In this document: positions 1 to 5,658 of the stretch, piece by piece
Position numbering within the stretch: the stretch's first letter is position 1
How the letters are laid out: the number at the start of each line of letters is the position of its first letter
Origin: a bacterium
GTDB taxonomy: Bacteria > Babelota > Babeliae > Babelales > Vermiphilaceae
Reading direction: 5' to 3'
DNA: 12,971 bases
Assembly (NCBI GenBank): GCA_030672115.1
Contig: DAOVGZ010000021.1
Location: 1-12,971, forward strand
The notes under the pieces: generated by a model
The model's input: the letters and a program-made list of their open reading frames with translations, nothing else
What the model was told of the DNA's origin: nothing
Databases searched by the model: none
Translations under genes and position numbers: made by a program

Positions 1-447
1 GAAAAAGACGCACTAAAATATTTACGCATTCGCTACTCAAACAATCAAGGATCAATTTGCTTTAAAGATTGGCATCGCGACTCAAAAACCGGAAAAACAA
101 CACATTGTGATGAATATGAAACCAACGTTGAAAATCCAGATACCGTCATTGCTCTTTTTGAACAACTTGGCTACACCAACAAAACGTTCGTACAAAAAAC
201 AAGGCGAAAATTTATAGCTGATCACTACGAAATAGTTATTGATGAATTACAATACCATGGAACCTTCATTGAAGTTGAACTTAAACAAAAAAGATCCGAT
301 CTTGCAGCTGCACTTAAAGAACTAGAAGCCTTTTTAGCTAAAACAGTTGGAATTACTGAATTTTGGATTCAAAATCGTGGCTATGTAAGTATGATCCGAA
401 ATCCAGATCTCGATTATGGTGAATATAGAAATTACAGTATTAACTAA
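1..447 (+). CDS. CYTH-domain protein, class IV adenylate cyclase/CyaB-like (3' part)
   Basis: The gene is cut by the left window edge; 148 C-terminal residues are visible, read in frame from base 1 to a TAA stop. The fragment has the alternating charged residues of the CYTH (CyaB/thiamine triphosphatase) beta-tunnel: RIR near residue 9, a lysine at 22 (FKD), the acidic pair E38/E40, a basic KTRRK at 66-70, then D81 and the strand IEVEL at 90-94. In this family such residues bind a triphosphate and divalent metal. The usual N-terminal ExExK motif would lie outside the window. The E93-to-end part with FWIQNRGY resembles bacterial class IV adenylate cyclase relatives. Substrate cannot be decided: cyclic AMP synthesis, triphosphate hydrolysis or another phosphoryl substrate are all possible. 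The stop overlaps the stop of the facing transporter gene by a few bases, so there is no spacer for a terminator. Family confidence is good, exact activity low. Confidence 0.75.
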   Translation, partial: EKDALKYLRIRYSNNQGSICFKDWHRDSKTGKTTHCDEYETNVENPDTVIALFEQLGYTNKTFVQKTRRKFIADHYEIVIDELQYHGTFIEVELKQKRSDLAAALKELEAFLAKTVGITEFWIQNRGYVSMIRNPDLDYGEYRNYSIN

Positions 448-1808
448 CAAACAACTTCATTTTTTTGAACTGCGTTGTCATATGATTTACCAACATAAAT
501 AGCAATAAACAACCATACAAAAATCATTCCCACAGAAAGCGTTGTACTTAACGTTAAAAAAATATTGATACCAGCAATGGCTCCATATTTACTTTTAAAA
601 ACACCTCGAGTTGCATTAAAAAGTGATCCTACCGATTTTGCACCTCGAGACCCAAACATTTCTATCCATCCTTGAGCTTTATAACGTACATTTTTACTTG
701 TTGGAATATAAAGCTGCTTTATTGTGGGCTGATTAAGTGCGTAATTTATTGCTTTTGCAAATACCATAATCCAAAAAACTACAGAAAGTGTTGGGTAAAA
801 TTTTAAAGATATCGTGGCGACCATAACTAAAAGTGGCATAAGCAAAAGAGATATTTTCATACCCAAAAGTCGCTGTATACTATTAATTCCCAATAAAACA
901 CACAAAGATGCAACAATTCCTGTTGTAACTCCAAACTTTGCTAAATACTCTGCATTAGCAATTTCTTGAGGATAAGCTGCTTTTGCCATAGCATGAAAAT
1001 GAAAATCAAAAATTACAACAACTGCTTCGTATATGGTTATCATTAAAAAAATACCGAGTAAATACCAATTACTTGCAATTAAACGAAGGCCTTCAAAAAA
1101 CCCTGATTTTTCTTTTTTATTTTTTAACCCAGCACCATTTTCGCCTTTGTAGCTTTGCAATAGATGTTTTGGGGTTGTATTCATAAACAACCACATTAAG
1201 CCACCAATGCCTAACATAATTAACCCTGCAATTGCAGCTATCGGCGCACTATTTACAAATCCAAATCTACTTGCACGTAAAAAAAATGGCCCCGCAATAT
1301 TTCCAAATTGCCCAAAAAGAGCAATAATCGGAAATCCTCGACGCGCAGAATCTGGCAATGTTATATCAGTTGCTATAACCCAAAAAAGAGCCACCATTAA
1401 CGAAACAAAACTATCAACATATACATACCAAAGCCAGCCTAGCAAACGCCAAGCATTTTCAACTTCATTTGGAATCCCATAATACGAGTCTGCTAAAAAG
1501 AAATAAAAAACGAAAGCCAGCAAGGAATATATACTTATCAAAATATAAAAAACATTTTGCCGCTTAAATGTATCGATCAGTTTTGTATATATAATAACGA
1601 GAGGCACAATAAAAAAAATAGAAACTACTTTTGCCCAAGGAAGAAAATCAACACCAACAGTTGCGGCAAAAACACTATCTTTCAATGGCTTTATTGCCCA
1701 AAAAGTACCAATAATACAAAAAAAGATAAAAGCTAAAAATCCAAACTTTTTTAATTCATCACGACTTTCAAACTTTCCCCACAAAGCCTGAAAAACTTTT
1801 TGGACCAT
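444..1808 (-). CDS. NTT/Tlc-family nucleotide transporter (ATP/ADP translocase), copy 1
   Basis: A 454-residue polytopic inner-membrane protein of the bacterial/plastid ATP/ADP translocase family, which exchanges host ATP for ADP or imports other nucleotides. It starts with a short cytoplasmic LWGKFES segment and has about 11-12 hydrophobic segments. Family landmarks include the early KPLKDSVF, the central RRGFPIIALFG..GN, PTIKQLYIP, and a GSRGAKSVGS segment matching the family's conserved R.GKSGG region. I chose the ATG at 1806-1808 because a strong Shine-Dalgarno (AGGGTGGGG) precedes it and because copy 2 then aligns from the first residue with identical length; an upstream in-frame ATG at 1859 lacks both supports. 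A TATAAT lies on the minus strand at 1825-1830, very close to the ribosome site. The gene sits 120 bp downstream of copy 2, clearly a tandem duplicate. Where most NTTs have FAN.IT, this protein has an acidic ATDIT. Substrate specificity cannot be read from sequence. Confidence 0.92.
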   Translation of the reverse strand: MVQKVFQALWGKFESRDELKKFGFLAFIFFCIIGTFWAIKPLKDSVFAATVGVDFLPWAKVVSIFFIVPLVIIYTKLIDTFKRQNVFYILISIYSLLAFVFYFFLADSYYGIPNEVENAWRLLGWLWYVYVDSFVSLMVALFWVIATDITLPDSARRGFPIIALFGQFGNIAGPFFLRASRFGFVNSAPIAAIAGLIMLGIGGLMWLFMNTTPKHLLQSYKGENGAGLKNKKEKSGFFEGLRLIASNWYLLGIFLMITIYEAVVVIFDFHFHAMAKAAYPQEIANAEYLAKFGVTTGIVASLCVLLGINSIQRLLGMKISLLLMPLLVMVATISLKFYPTLSVVFWIMVFAKAINYALNQPTIKQLYIPTSKNVRYKAQGWIEMFGSRGAKSVGSLFNATRGVFKSKYGAIAGINIFLTLSTTLSVGMIFVWLFIAIYVGKSYDNAVQKNEVVC

Positions 1809-1928
1809 GTCCCCACCCTTTTTGATTATAAAATCACTAAAAAAAATGGATCGCCTCAAACTTATAGACGACCCAACTCTATTTAATTATCACTATACGT
1901 TGAAAAAAACAAACCACCAGCTAATTCA

Positions 1929-3293
1929 CTAACAAACGTACTTTTCTTCCTTAGTTGCTTTGTTATATGTCGCAGCAACAAACATCGCTATAAATAACCA
2001 TCCCGCAACAATACCAAGAGATGCAATAGTACTTATAGTTAAAAACAAATTAATCCCAGAAGTAGCTCCATATTTTGCTTTAAAAACGCCTCTGGTCATA
2101 TTAATAAACGATCCCCCAGATTTTGCAGCCCTGCTGCCAAACATTTCTATCCAACCTTGTGATTTATATCGAACGTCTTTTGTTGTTGGAATATAAAGTT
2201 GCTTAATCGTTGGAGCATTAAGCGCATAGTTAACTGCTTTTGCAAAAACCATTATCCAAAATGCAACGCCTAAAGCAGGGTATAACTTTAACGCAATCGT
2301 TGCTATACCAACAAATAACGGCATCAAAATAAGTGATGCTGTCATACCAAGTCTCCGTTGTATACTATTAATTCCCAAAAAAACACACAAAGAAGAAACA
2401 ATACCTGTCCAAACAGCATATTCACCCAAAAATGATGCGTATGAAACTTCAGTTGAATAGACTACTTTAGCCATAGACTTAAAATGATAATCAAAAACTA
2501 CCACTATAGCTTCGTAGGCTGAAATCATTAAAAAAATTCCAAGCAAATAGCCATTTGTAAAAATCAATTTCAATCCATCCAAAAATCCAACGGCCTCTTT
2601 TTTGCCTTTTGGTTTTTTAATTTCTTGCGCTTCGTAACCTTTAAGATTGTCTACCGGCGTAACTTTCATAAAGTACCATAAAAGAATACCCGTAAAAAAC
2701 ATAACAATAGCACAAAGGCCCGCTATTGGAGCACTATTTGCGAAACCAAAACGGCTTGCACGTAAAACAAACGGTCCTACAATATTTCCAAGTTGACCAA
2801 AAAGAGCGATTATTGGAAAACCACGACGAGCTGATTCTGGCAACGTAATATCAGTTGTAATAACCCAAAACAACGCAACAATCAAAGACCCAAAACTTTC
2901 TACATAAGCGTACCAGAGCCATCCAACAATCCGCCATGGGCTCTCTAAGTCATTGGCAAGACCATATTGTGAATGCATAAGAAAATAAGTAAACACTAAA
3001 GCAAGAATGGCATAAATACTAATGAGAATATAAAAAACTTTATGACGAGCAAATGAGTCTATCAACTTAGTATATAAAATAACAAGCGGCACCATAATAG
3101 AAACAGAAAGAATTTTTGCCCACGGTAAAAAATCAACACCAACCATAGTAACAAAAACACTATCTTTCAAAGGACGCATCGCCCAGTAGGTACCAATGAT
3201 ACAGAAAAAAATTGCCGCCAGAGTTAAAAACTTTTTTAACTCATCATTACTTTCAAATTTTCCCCATAAAAATGTAGCTATGCGATTTAGCAT
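1929..3293 (-). CDS. NTT/Tlc-family nucleotide transporter (ATP/ADP translocase), copy 2
   Basis: This paralogue of the downstream transporter also has 454 residues and aligns almost without gaps; by eye roughly two thirds of residues are identical. Shared blocks are LWGKFES.DELKKF, RPLKDSVF, VGVDFLPWAK, ARRGFPIIALFGQ, LGINSIQR, NYALN.PTIKQLYIPT and QGWIEMFGSR.AKS.GS, ending in the same VC. Differences cluster in the mid-protein cytoplasmic loop (around residues 215-235) and in membrane segments near residues 200-215, as expected if the copies differ in substrate. The start at 3291-3293 is chosen from the GAGAGG ribosome site just upstream and from alignment with copy 1. The frame stays open for 49 more codons upstream, but that stretch is not transporter-like. 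It lies 169 bp downstream of the methyltransferase, with its own candidate promoter in the gap, so it need not be cotranscribed with that gene. NTT pairs with different substrates (ATP/ADP exchange versus nucleotide import) are known in Chlamydiae; that division of labour here is inference. Confidence 0.92.
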   Translation of the reverse strand: MLNRIATFLWGKFESNDELKKFLTLAAIFFCIIGTYWAMRPLKDSVFVTMVGVDFLPWAKILSVSIMVPLVILYTKLIDSFARHKVFYILISIYAILALVFTYFLMHSQYGLANDLESPWRIVGWLWYAYVESFGSLIVALFWVITTDITLPESARRGFPIIALFGQLGNIVGPFVLRASRFGFANSAPIAGLCAIVMFFTGILLWYFMKVTPVDNLKGYEAQEIKKPKGKKEAVGFLDGLKLIFTNGYLLGIFLMISAYEAIVVVFDYHFKSMAKVVYSTEVSYASFLGEYAVWTGIVSSLCVFLGINSIQRRLGMTASLILMPLFVGIATIALKLYPALGVAFWIMVFAKAVNYALNAPTIKQLYIPTTKDVRYKSQGWIEMFGSRAAKSGGSFINMTRGVFKAKYGATSGINLFLTISTIASLGIVAGWLFIAMFVAATYNKATKEEKYVC

Positions 3294-3333
3294 AAAGCAC
3301 CTCTCTTTTGAAACCACGTAAAAAATATAAAAA

Positions 3334-3361
3334 TTTATAATAAAATGCCGCCTACCGGCAA
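3334..3361 (-). promoter_or_regulatory. Candidate promoter of NTT copy 2 with palindrome in the spacer
   Basis: Reading the minus strand, TTGCCG (3361-3356) is followed after 16 bases by TATAAA (3339-3334), an acceptable sigma70-like arrangement about 40 bases before the start codon. The spacer and the -35 box contain the inverted repeat TGCCG-N5-CGGCA (3346-3360), which is GC-rich against a very AT-rich background. Followed by a TTTTA run, the same palindrome could instead be a short intrinsic terminator for the methyltransferase gene upstream. The two readings are not exclusive. Confidence 0.35.
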
Positions 3362-3407
3362 AAGTTTTTAAGCCTGCAGGTCGTTTAGATCTAACGATCG
3401 AGACCAG
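3346..3407. repeat. GC-richer patch with nested inverted repeats
   Basis: Between the methyltransferase and NTT copy 2 the composition shifts from AT-rich to mixed. The patch holds TGCCG-N5-CGGCA (3346-3360), a CCTGCAGG palindrome near 3373-3380, and TCGTT-N7-AACGA around 3381-3397 centred on an AGATCT core, enclosed by GGTC/GACC arms. It was tested as a tRNA remnant: the 5-bp/7-base hairpin loop lacks the expected U33 or a T-loop, so it is not a tRNA. It may be a structured leader, an operator region or a copy of a dispersed palindromic element. Confidence 0.3.
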
Positions 3408-3450
3408 AAGGGACAAATTATTACAATACAACTGAACCAACAGTAAGTCA

Positions 3451-3476
3451 AAATAACAAAAATTATTTTGTTATTT
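3451..3476 (-). terminator. AT-rich perfect hairpin spanning the methyltransferase stop codon
   Basis: The arms AAATAACAAAA (3451-3461) and TTTTGTTATTT (3466-3476) are exact complements with a four-base loop, giving an 11-bp stem with only one G-C pair. The TAA stop of the methyltransferase gene (3463-3465) lies in the loop. No long U-run follows on the minus strand, so termination by this hairpin is uncertain; it may instead stabilise the mRNA 3' end. Confidence 0.35.
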
Positions 3477-4152
3477 GAAGATAATAGACATGTGTGGGAG
3501 GAATATTAAGGGCAACAACTTCTGAATCAACTTCAAAACGATTTCTAAAGGAACTCATTGCTTTATTCGTTTGTAAAAAAATTTCTTTTTTTGATCCCAT
3601 TAAAAATATTTTTTTAAGATTTGCAAGACCAAGATATTCAATATATGACAGAATACCATTTGATTTTATAAGTTCTTGATACTTACCAAGAACTGCATTT
3701 ACAAATTTAACTCCAAAAGCATTGTGCGGAATTGCTGAAACAATAAAATCATATTTATAATCAGGATTCCAATCAAGTACCGATAAACAATGAATAGTAA
3801 CATTTTTATGCTTACCAAACTTCTCTTTTAATAAGGCACATAACTCAGAATTAATTTCTATAACATCAAGTTGATCATTGAACCCCATTTTTTCTATAAT
3901 TTTTGCTGTTGCAGGTCCAGTCCCCGCACCAATCTCCAAAATTTTAACAGGTTTTTTTTCACTATCGGTGTAACGAGCCATAGCCTTTGATGTAAAACGT
4001 GAACTTGGGATAACTGAACCAATTCCCTGAGGCGATCGCAAAAAAGCATAAAGAAATGAAGTACAGTCCTTCAAAAAAGCTAAAGACCCTAAGCTTAGGG
4101 TTAAACTAGAAAATAATATCACATACAAAAATTTTTTACGTGCTGCACTCAT
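3463..4152 (-). CDS. Membrane-anchored SAM methyltransferase, phospholipid N-methyltransferase-like
   Basis: A 229-residue protein with an N-terminal basic stretch and one hydrophobic segment (about residues 8-27), likely a membrane anchor, then a class I methyltransferase fold. The SAM-binding motif I is ILEIGAGTG at 71-79, the acidic ribose-binding residue is E99 in VIEIN, and motif IV is IVSAIPHNAF at 137-146. Before motif I comes FLRSPQGIGSVIPSSRFTSKAMAR (about 37-60). This matches the region that bacterial phosphatidylethanolamine N-methyltransferases (PmtA type) carry before motif I; they convert PE stepwise towards phosphatidylcholine using SAM. Relatives include rRNA adenine dimethylases and uncharacterised membrane methyltransferases, so the lipid substrate is inference. 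The start is supported by AGGAAG six bases before the ATG. It is the first gene of the leftward block before the two NTT genes; the 169-bp gap makes cotranscription possible but unproven. Confidence 0.75.
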   Translation of the reverse strand: MSAARKKFLYVILFSSLTLSLGSLAFLKDCTSFLYAFLRSPQGIGSVIPSSRFTSKAMARYTDSEKKPVKILEIGAGTGPATAKIIEKMGFNDQLDVIEINSELCALLKEKFGKHKNVTIHCLSVLDWNPDYKYDFIVSAIPHNAFGVKFVNAVLGKYQELIKSNGILSYIEYLGLANLKKIFLMGSKKEIFLQTNKAMSSFRNRFEVDSEVVALNIPPTHVYYLQITK

Positions 4153-4177
4153 TGATGCTTCCTATAAATAAAAATCG

Positions 4178-4237
4178 ATTATAGTAAAAAGAGTTTTAAA
4201 CAGCTAAAAAAGTATCTTTTCTTTATTTTTATGTCAA
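4178..4237 (-). promoter_or_regulatory. Candidate promoter(s) of the methyltransferase gene
   Basis: On the minus strand a perfect TTGACA (4237-4232) is followed after 17 bases by TACTTT (4214-4209), and closer to the gene a perfect TATAAT lies at 4183-4178 without a recognisable -35 box. Either could drive the methyltransferase, with leaders of roughly 50 or 20 bases. In a genome this AT-rich the isolated TATAAT has a substantial chance of being fortuitous. Confidence 0.35.
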
Positions 4238-4438
4238 CATTCTCAAAGAAAAAATTATCGTAACTAACTTCATTTAAGTATCATTGCAATGAAAATCTCT
4301 TTCATATATCATTCAAAAAAATGAAATTTATATCATGAACAAAAAAATCAAAATAACCCATTCTAAAATCGAAATTTTAACAAAAACCTTAACACTAAAA
4401 ACTCATTAAAAAGCGATGTGCTAGGCTCCGCAAAATAC

Positions 4439-4459
4439 AAAAAAAGCCTATCATTAGGC
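4439..4459 (-). terminator. Terminator-like hairpin reading leftward
   Basis: Read on the minus strand, GCCTA-ATGA-TAGGC is followed directly by seven T residues (4445-4439), the form of a short intrinsic terminator. No minus-strand gene lies immediately upstream, so it would stop antisense transcription coming from the orphan-gene side. The 5-bp stem is short. A third arm, TAGGCT at 4422-4427, can pair with AGCCTA at 4445-4450, giving a competing hairpin. Confidence 0.35.
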
Positions 4460-4546
4460 CACTTTTGCCTGTTGACAAAAAAAAAATCCGTAACGTGAGC
4501 TATAGAACATATATACAGTTAGTTGTTAAGTAAACAATAAAATATT

Positions 4547-4560
4547 GGAGGAAAAACGTG
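4547..4560 (+). promoter_or_regulatory. Ribosome binding site fixing a GTG start
   Basis: GGAGG at 4547-4551 stands six bases before a GTG codon (4558-4560). The strong match and ideal spacing, together with the signal peptide that begins directly after it, decide the start of the orphan gene even though GTG is the less usual codon. Confidence 0.75.
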
Positions 4561-5400
4561 AGAAAAAAAATCTCTATCTCAACAATTCTTTTGCCGATCT
4601 TATTTTCATTAACTAGTTATGCTAGTGAAGACAAACGAATTAATTTTATACAAAAACATGCAACCAGCGCTTCTATTGAAAGCGACAGTACCACAGCAAT
4701 CTCCAAAAAGATTCTTAATACAAAATTTTATCTGCTCGAAAAAAGTAAAACTTTTTCGAGCAGATATTCAGGCTTAGAGTTTGAAAATCCTTATAGGAAT
4801 AAAAATAAATTTAAAATAAATTCCCACAAAACATTTTCAGTAGAAAGTGACCGCTATCTCGAAAATGATATCGATCAATACAAAAAAACCAATCAGATTC
4901 CAACAGAATTAACCTTTAATGCCAACGAGTATAAAAAAATTCATTTTTTCACAGGATATATGAAAACATTAAATGGCAAATATGAAAAGGACCTTTTCCT
5001 TTTATCGGCTCAATTTGATTCAAAGAACAACAATTGGACCTTTGACCCAGACTTCAGTCTAAAAAAGATGGCTTTTATCAATAACCTTTTAACAAAATCA
5101 AACAACGACAAAAAAGCTGTTGATCTTGGAACCAAAGAAAATCAAAATAATTACAATTTTTTTTGTGATTTACCTTTAAAATTTAGAAATAGGCTTGCAA
5201 AATTTAATGTGATTAAAGCACCAAGAACAAAAACATTAATTGATAAATTCATTACATTTTCTGCTTTTCAAATACCTACTTTTATTAAACAAGAAAAAAA
5301 GTTAACTATAGCAACACTTGCTCTTAACATGTATTTATTCAAAAAACTTTTAGAAAAAAACAACCCAAAAGAAGGTGGTGACAACAGCTATGAATATTAA
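4558..5400 (+). CDS. Orphan exported protein, 280 residues, no recognised family
   Basis: I do not recognise this protein. It starts with a typical Sec signal peptide: basic MRKK, a hydrophobic core ISISTILLPILFSL and a plausible cleavage after TSYA (residues 19-22). The mature part is rich in Lys, Asn, Phe, Thr and Ser, with one cysteine (C203), and looks like a soluble exported or periplasmic domain. A short hydrophobic stretch near residues 249-261 (LTIATLALNMYLF) is followed by a charged tail. The start is a GTG with a strong GGAGG. It forms an apparent two-gene unit with the next small gene: the start codons and stop overlap by 11 bases and both products are exported. A perfect 13-bp inverted repeat lies within codons 58-69. 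An envelope or host-interaction protein is possible, but this is only context-based inference. Confidence 0.7.
   Translation: MRKKISISTILLPILFSLTSYASEDKRINFIQKHATSASIESDSTTAISKKILNTKFYLLEKSKTFSSRYSGLEFENPYRNKNKFKINSHKTFSVESDRYLENDIDQYKKTNQIPTELTFNANEYKKIHFFTGYMKTLNGKYEKDLFLLSAQFDSKNNNWTFDPDFSLKKMAFINNLLTKSNNDKKAVDLGTKENQNNYNFFCDLPLKFRNRLAKFNVIKAPRTKTLIDKFITFSAFQIPTFIKQEKKLTIATLALNMYLFKKLLEKNNPKEGGDNSYEY
4731..4764. repeat. Perfect 13-bp inverted repeat inside the orphan CDS
   Basis: TCTGCTCGAAAAA (4731-4743) and TTTTTCGAGCAGA (4752-4764) are exact complements separated by eight bases, with a further GT/AC pair possible inside after a one-base bulge. The stem has six G-C pairs, far more stable than its surroundings. 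It encodes residues around YLLEKSKTFSSR. No U-run follows, so it is not a classical terminator. Confidence 0.8.
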
Positions 5401-5626
5401 AAAAAAAATAATTTTGTTTTGCTTCTTCTTGTTCACCTCTAGAGAAAATTTTGCTCAAAAAACAATAAAAAAAAACGACTATAAGAAAAAAAATTCATTC
5501 ACTACAAGGGTGTGTAAAAATGCTCTAAAAAACTTCCCTTTGATAGCAGCAGCTATTTTTTTGAATACTGTTGTTGTTTTTAAATTTAAAGAATTGGAAT
5601 TCTATGAAAATCTAAAAAAAAAATAA
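5390..5626 (+). CDS. Small orphan exported/membrane protein, 78 residues
   Basis: No family is recognised. The protein has a basic start, a hydrophobic core (IILFCFFLF, residues 7-15) and a possible signal-peptidase site after FAQ (21-23), then a Lys-rich linker, a hydrophobic segment (about residues 49-65, PLIAAAIFLNTVVVF) and a charged tail ending in three lysines. I chose the ATG at 5390: AAGGTGG lies about 11 bases upstream. Two GTG codons at 5375 and 5378 are in frame but lie within that ribosome site. The gene overlaps the end of the preceding orphan gene by 11 bases, indicating translational coupling. Its layout (signal, linker, C-terminal hydrophobic stretch, charged tail) resembles a shortened version of the preceding protein; the tails LALNMYLFKKLLEKN and IFLNTVVVFKFKELE share some pattern. 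It ends immediately before a good terminator. Function unknown. Confidence 0.6.
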   Translation: MNIKKKIILFCFFLFTSRENFAQKTIKKNDYKKKNSFTTRVCKNALKNFPLIAAAIFLNTVVVFKFKELEFYENLKKK

Positions 5627-5632
5627 AAATCG

Positions 5633-5658
5633 GGGCAAAAAATTTTGCCTATTTTTTT
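5633..5658 (+). terminator. Bidirectional intrinsic terminator between convergent genes
   Basis: GGCAAAA (5634-5640) and TTTTGCC (5643-5649) form the stem, followed on the plus strand by TA and seven T residues. On the minus strand the same stem is followed by CCGATTTTTATTTTT. It lies between the stop of the small orphan gene and the stop of the facing alkylation-repair gene, where a shared terminator is expected. Confidence 0.75.

Larger units (their letters stand above)
4153..4557. other. 405-bp divergent intergenic region
   Basis: No gene is supported here. The spacer separates the leftward methyltransferase from the rightward orphan secreted pair and is extremely AT-rich. It holds minus-strand promoter-like boxes near 4178-4237, an inverted-repeat cluster at 4422-4459, a TTGACA followed by a ten-A run at 4472-4486, a TATAGA at 4501-4506 and a small TTGTT/AACAA repeat at 4523-4537. 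A 24-codon ATG frame at 4335-4409 has no ribosome site and is not called. Confidence 0.7.

Noticed and set aside
447..486. Possible terminator after the CYTH gene
   Set aside because: ACAAC/GTTGT and TTCA/TGAA arms are too short and separated, and the region lies inside the facing transporter gene.
1809..1859. In-frame 17-codon extension of NTT copy 1
   Set aside because: A strong AGGGTGGGG precedes the ATG at 1808, and the extension has no matching site or counterpart in copy 2.
3379..3420. Possible tRNA remnant
   Set aside because: One 5-bp stem with a 7-base loop exists, but the loop lacks U33 and there is no T-loop or acceptor pairing.
3294..3440. In-frame 49-codon extension of NTT copy 2
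   Set aside because: The ribosome site and alignment with the other copy both place the start at 3293, and the extension runs through inverted repeats and a promoter-like region.
4335..4409. 24-codon ATG frame in the divergent spacer
   Set aside because: No ribosome site, composition indistinguishable from spacer, and no other support.
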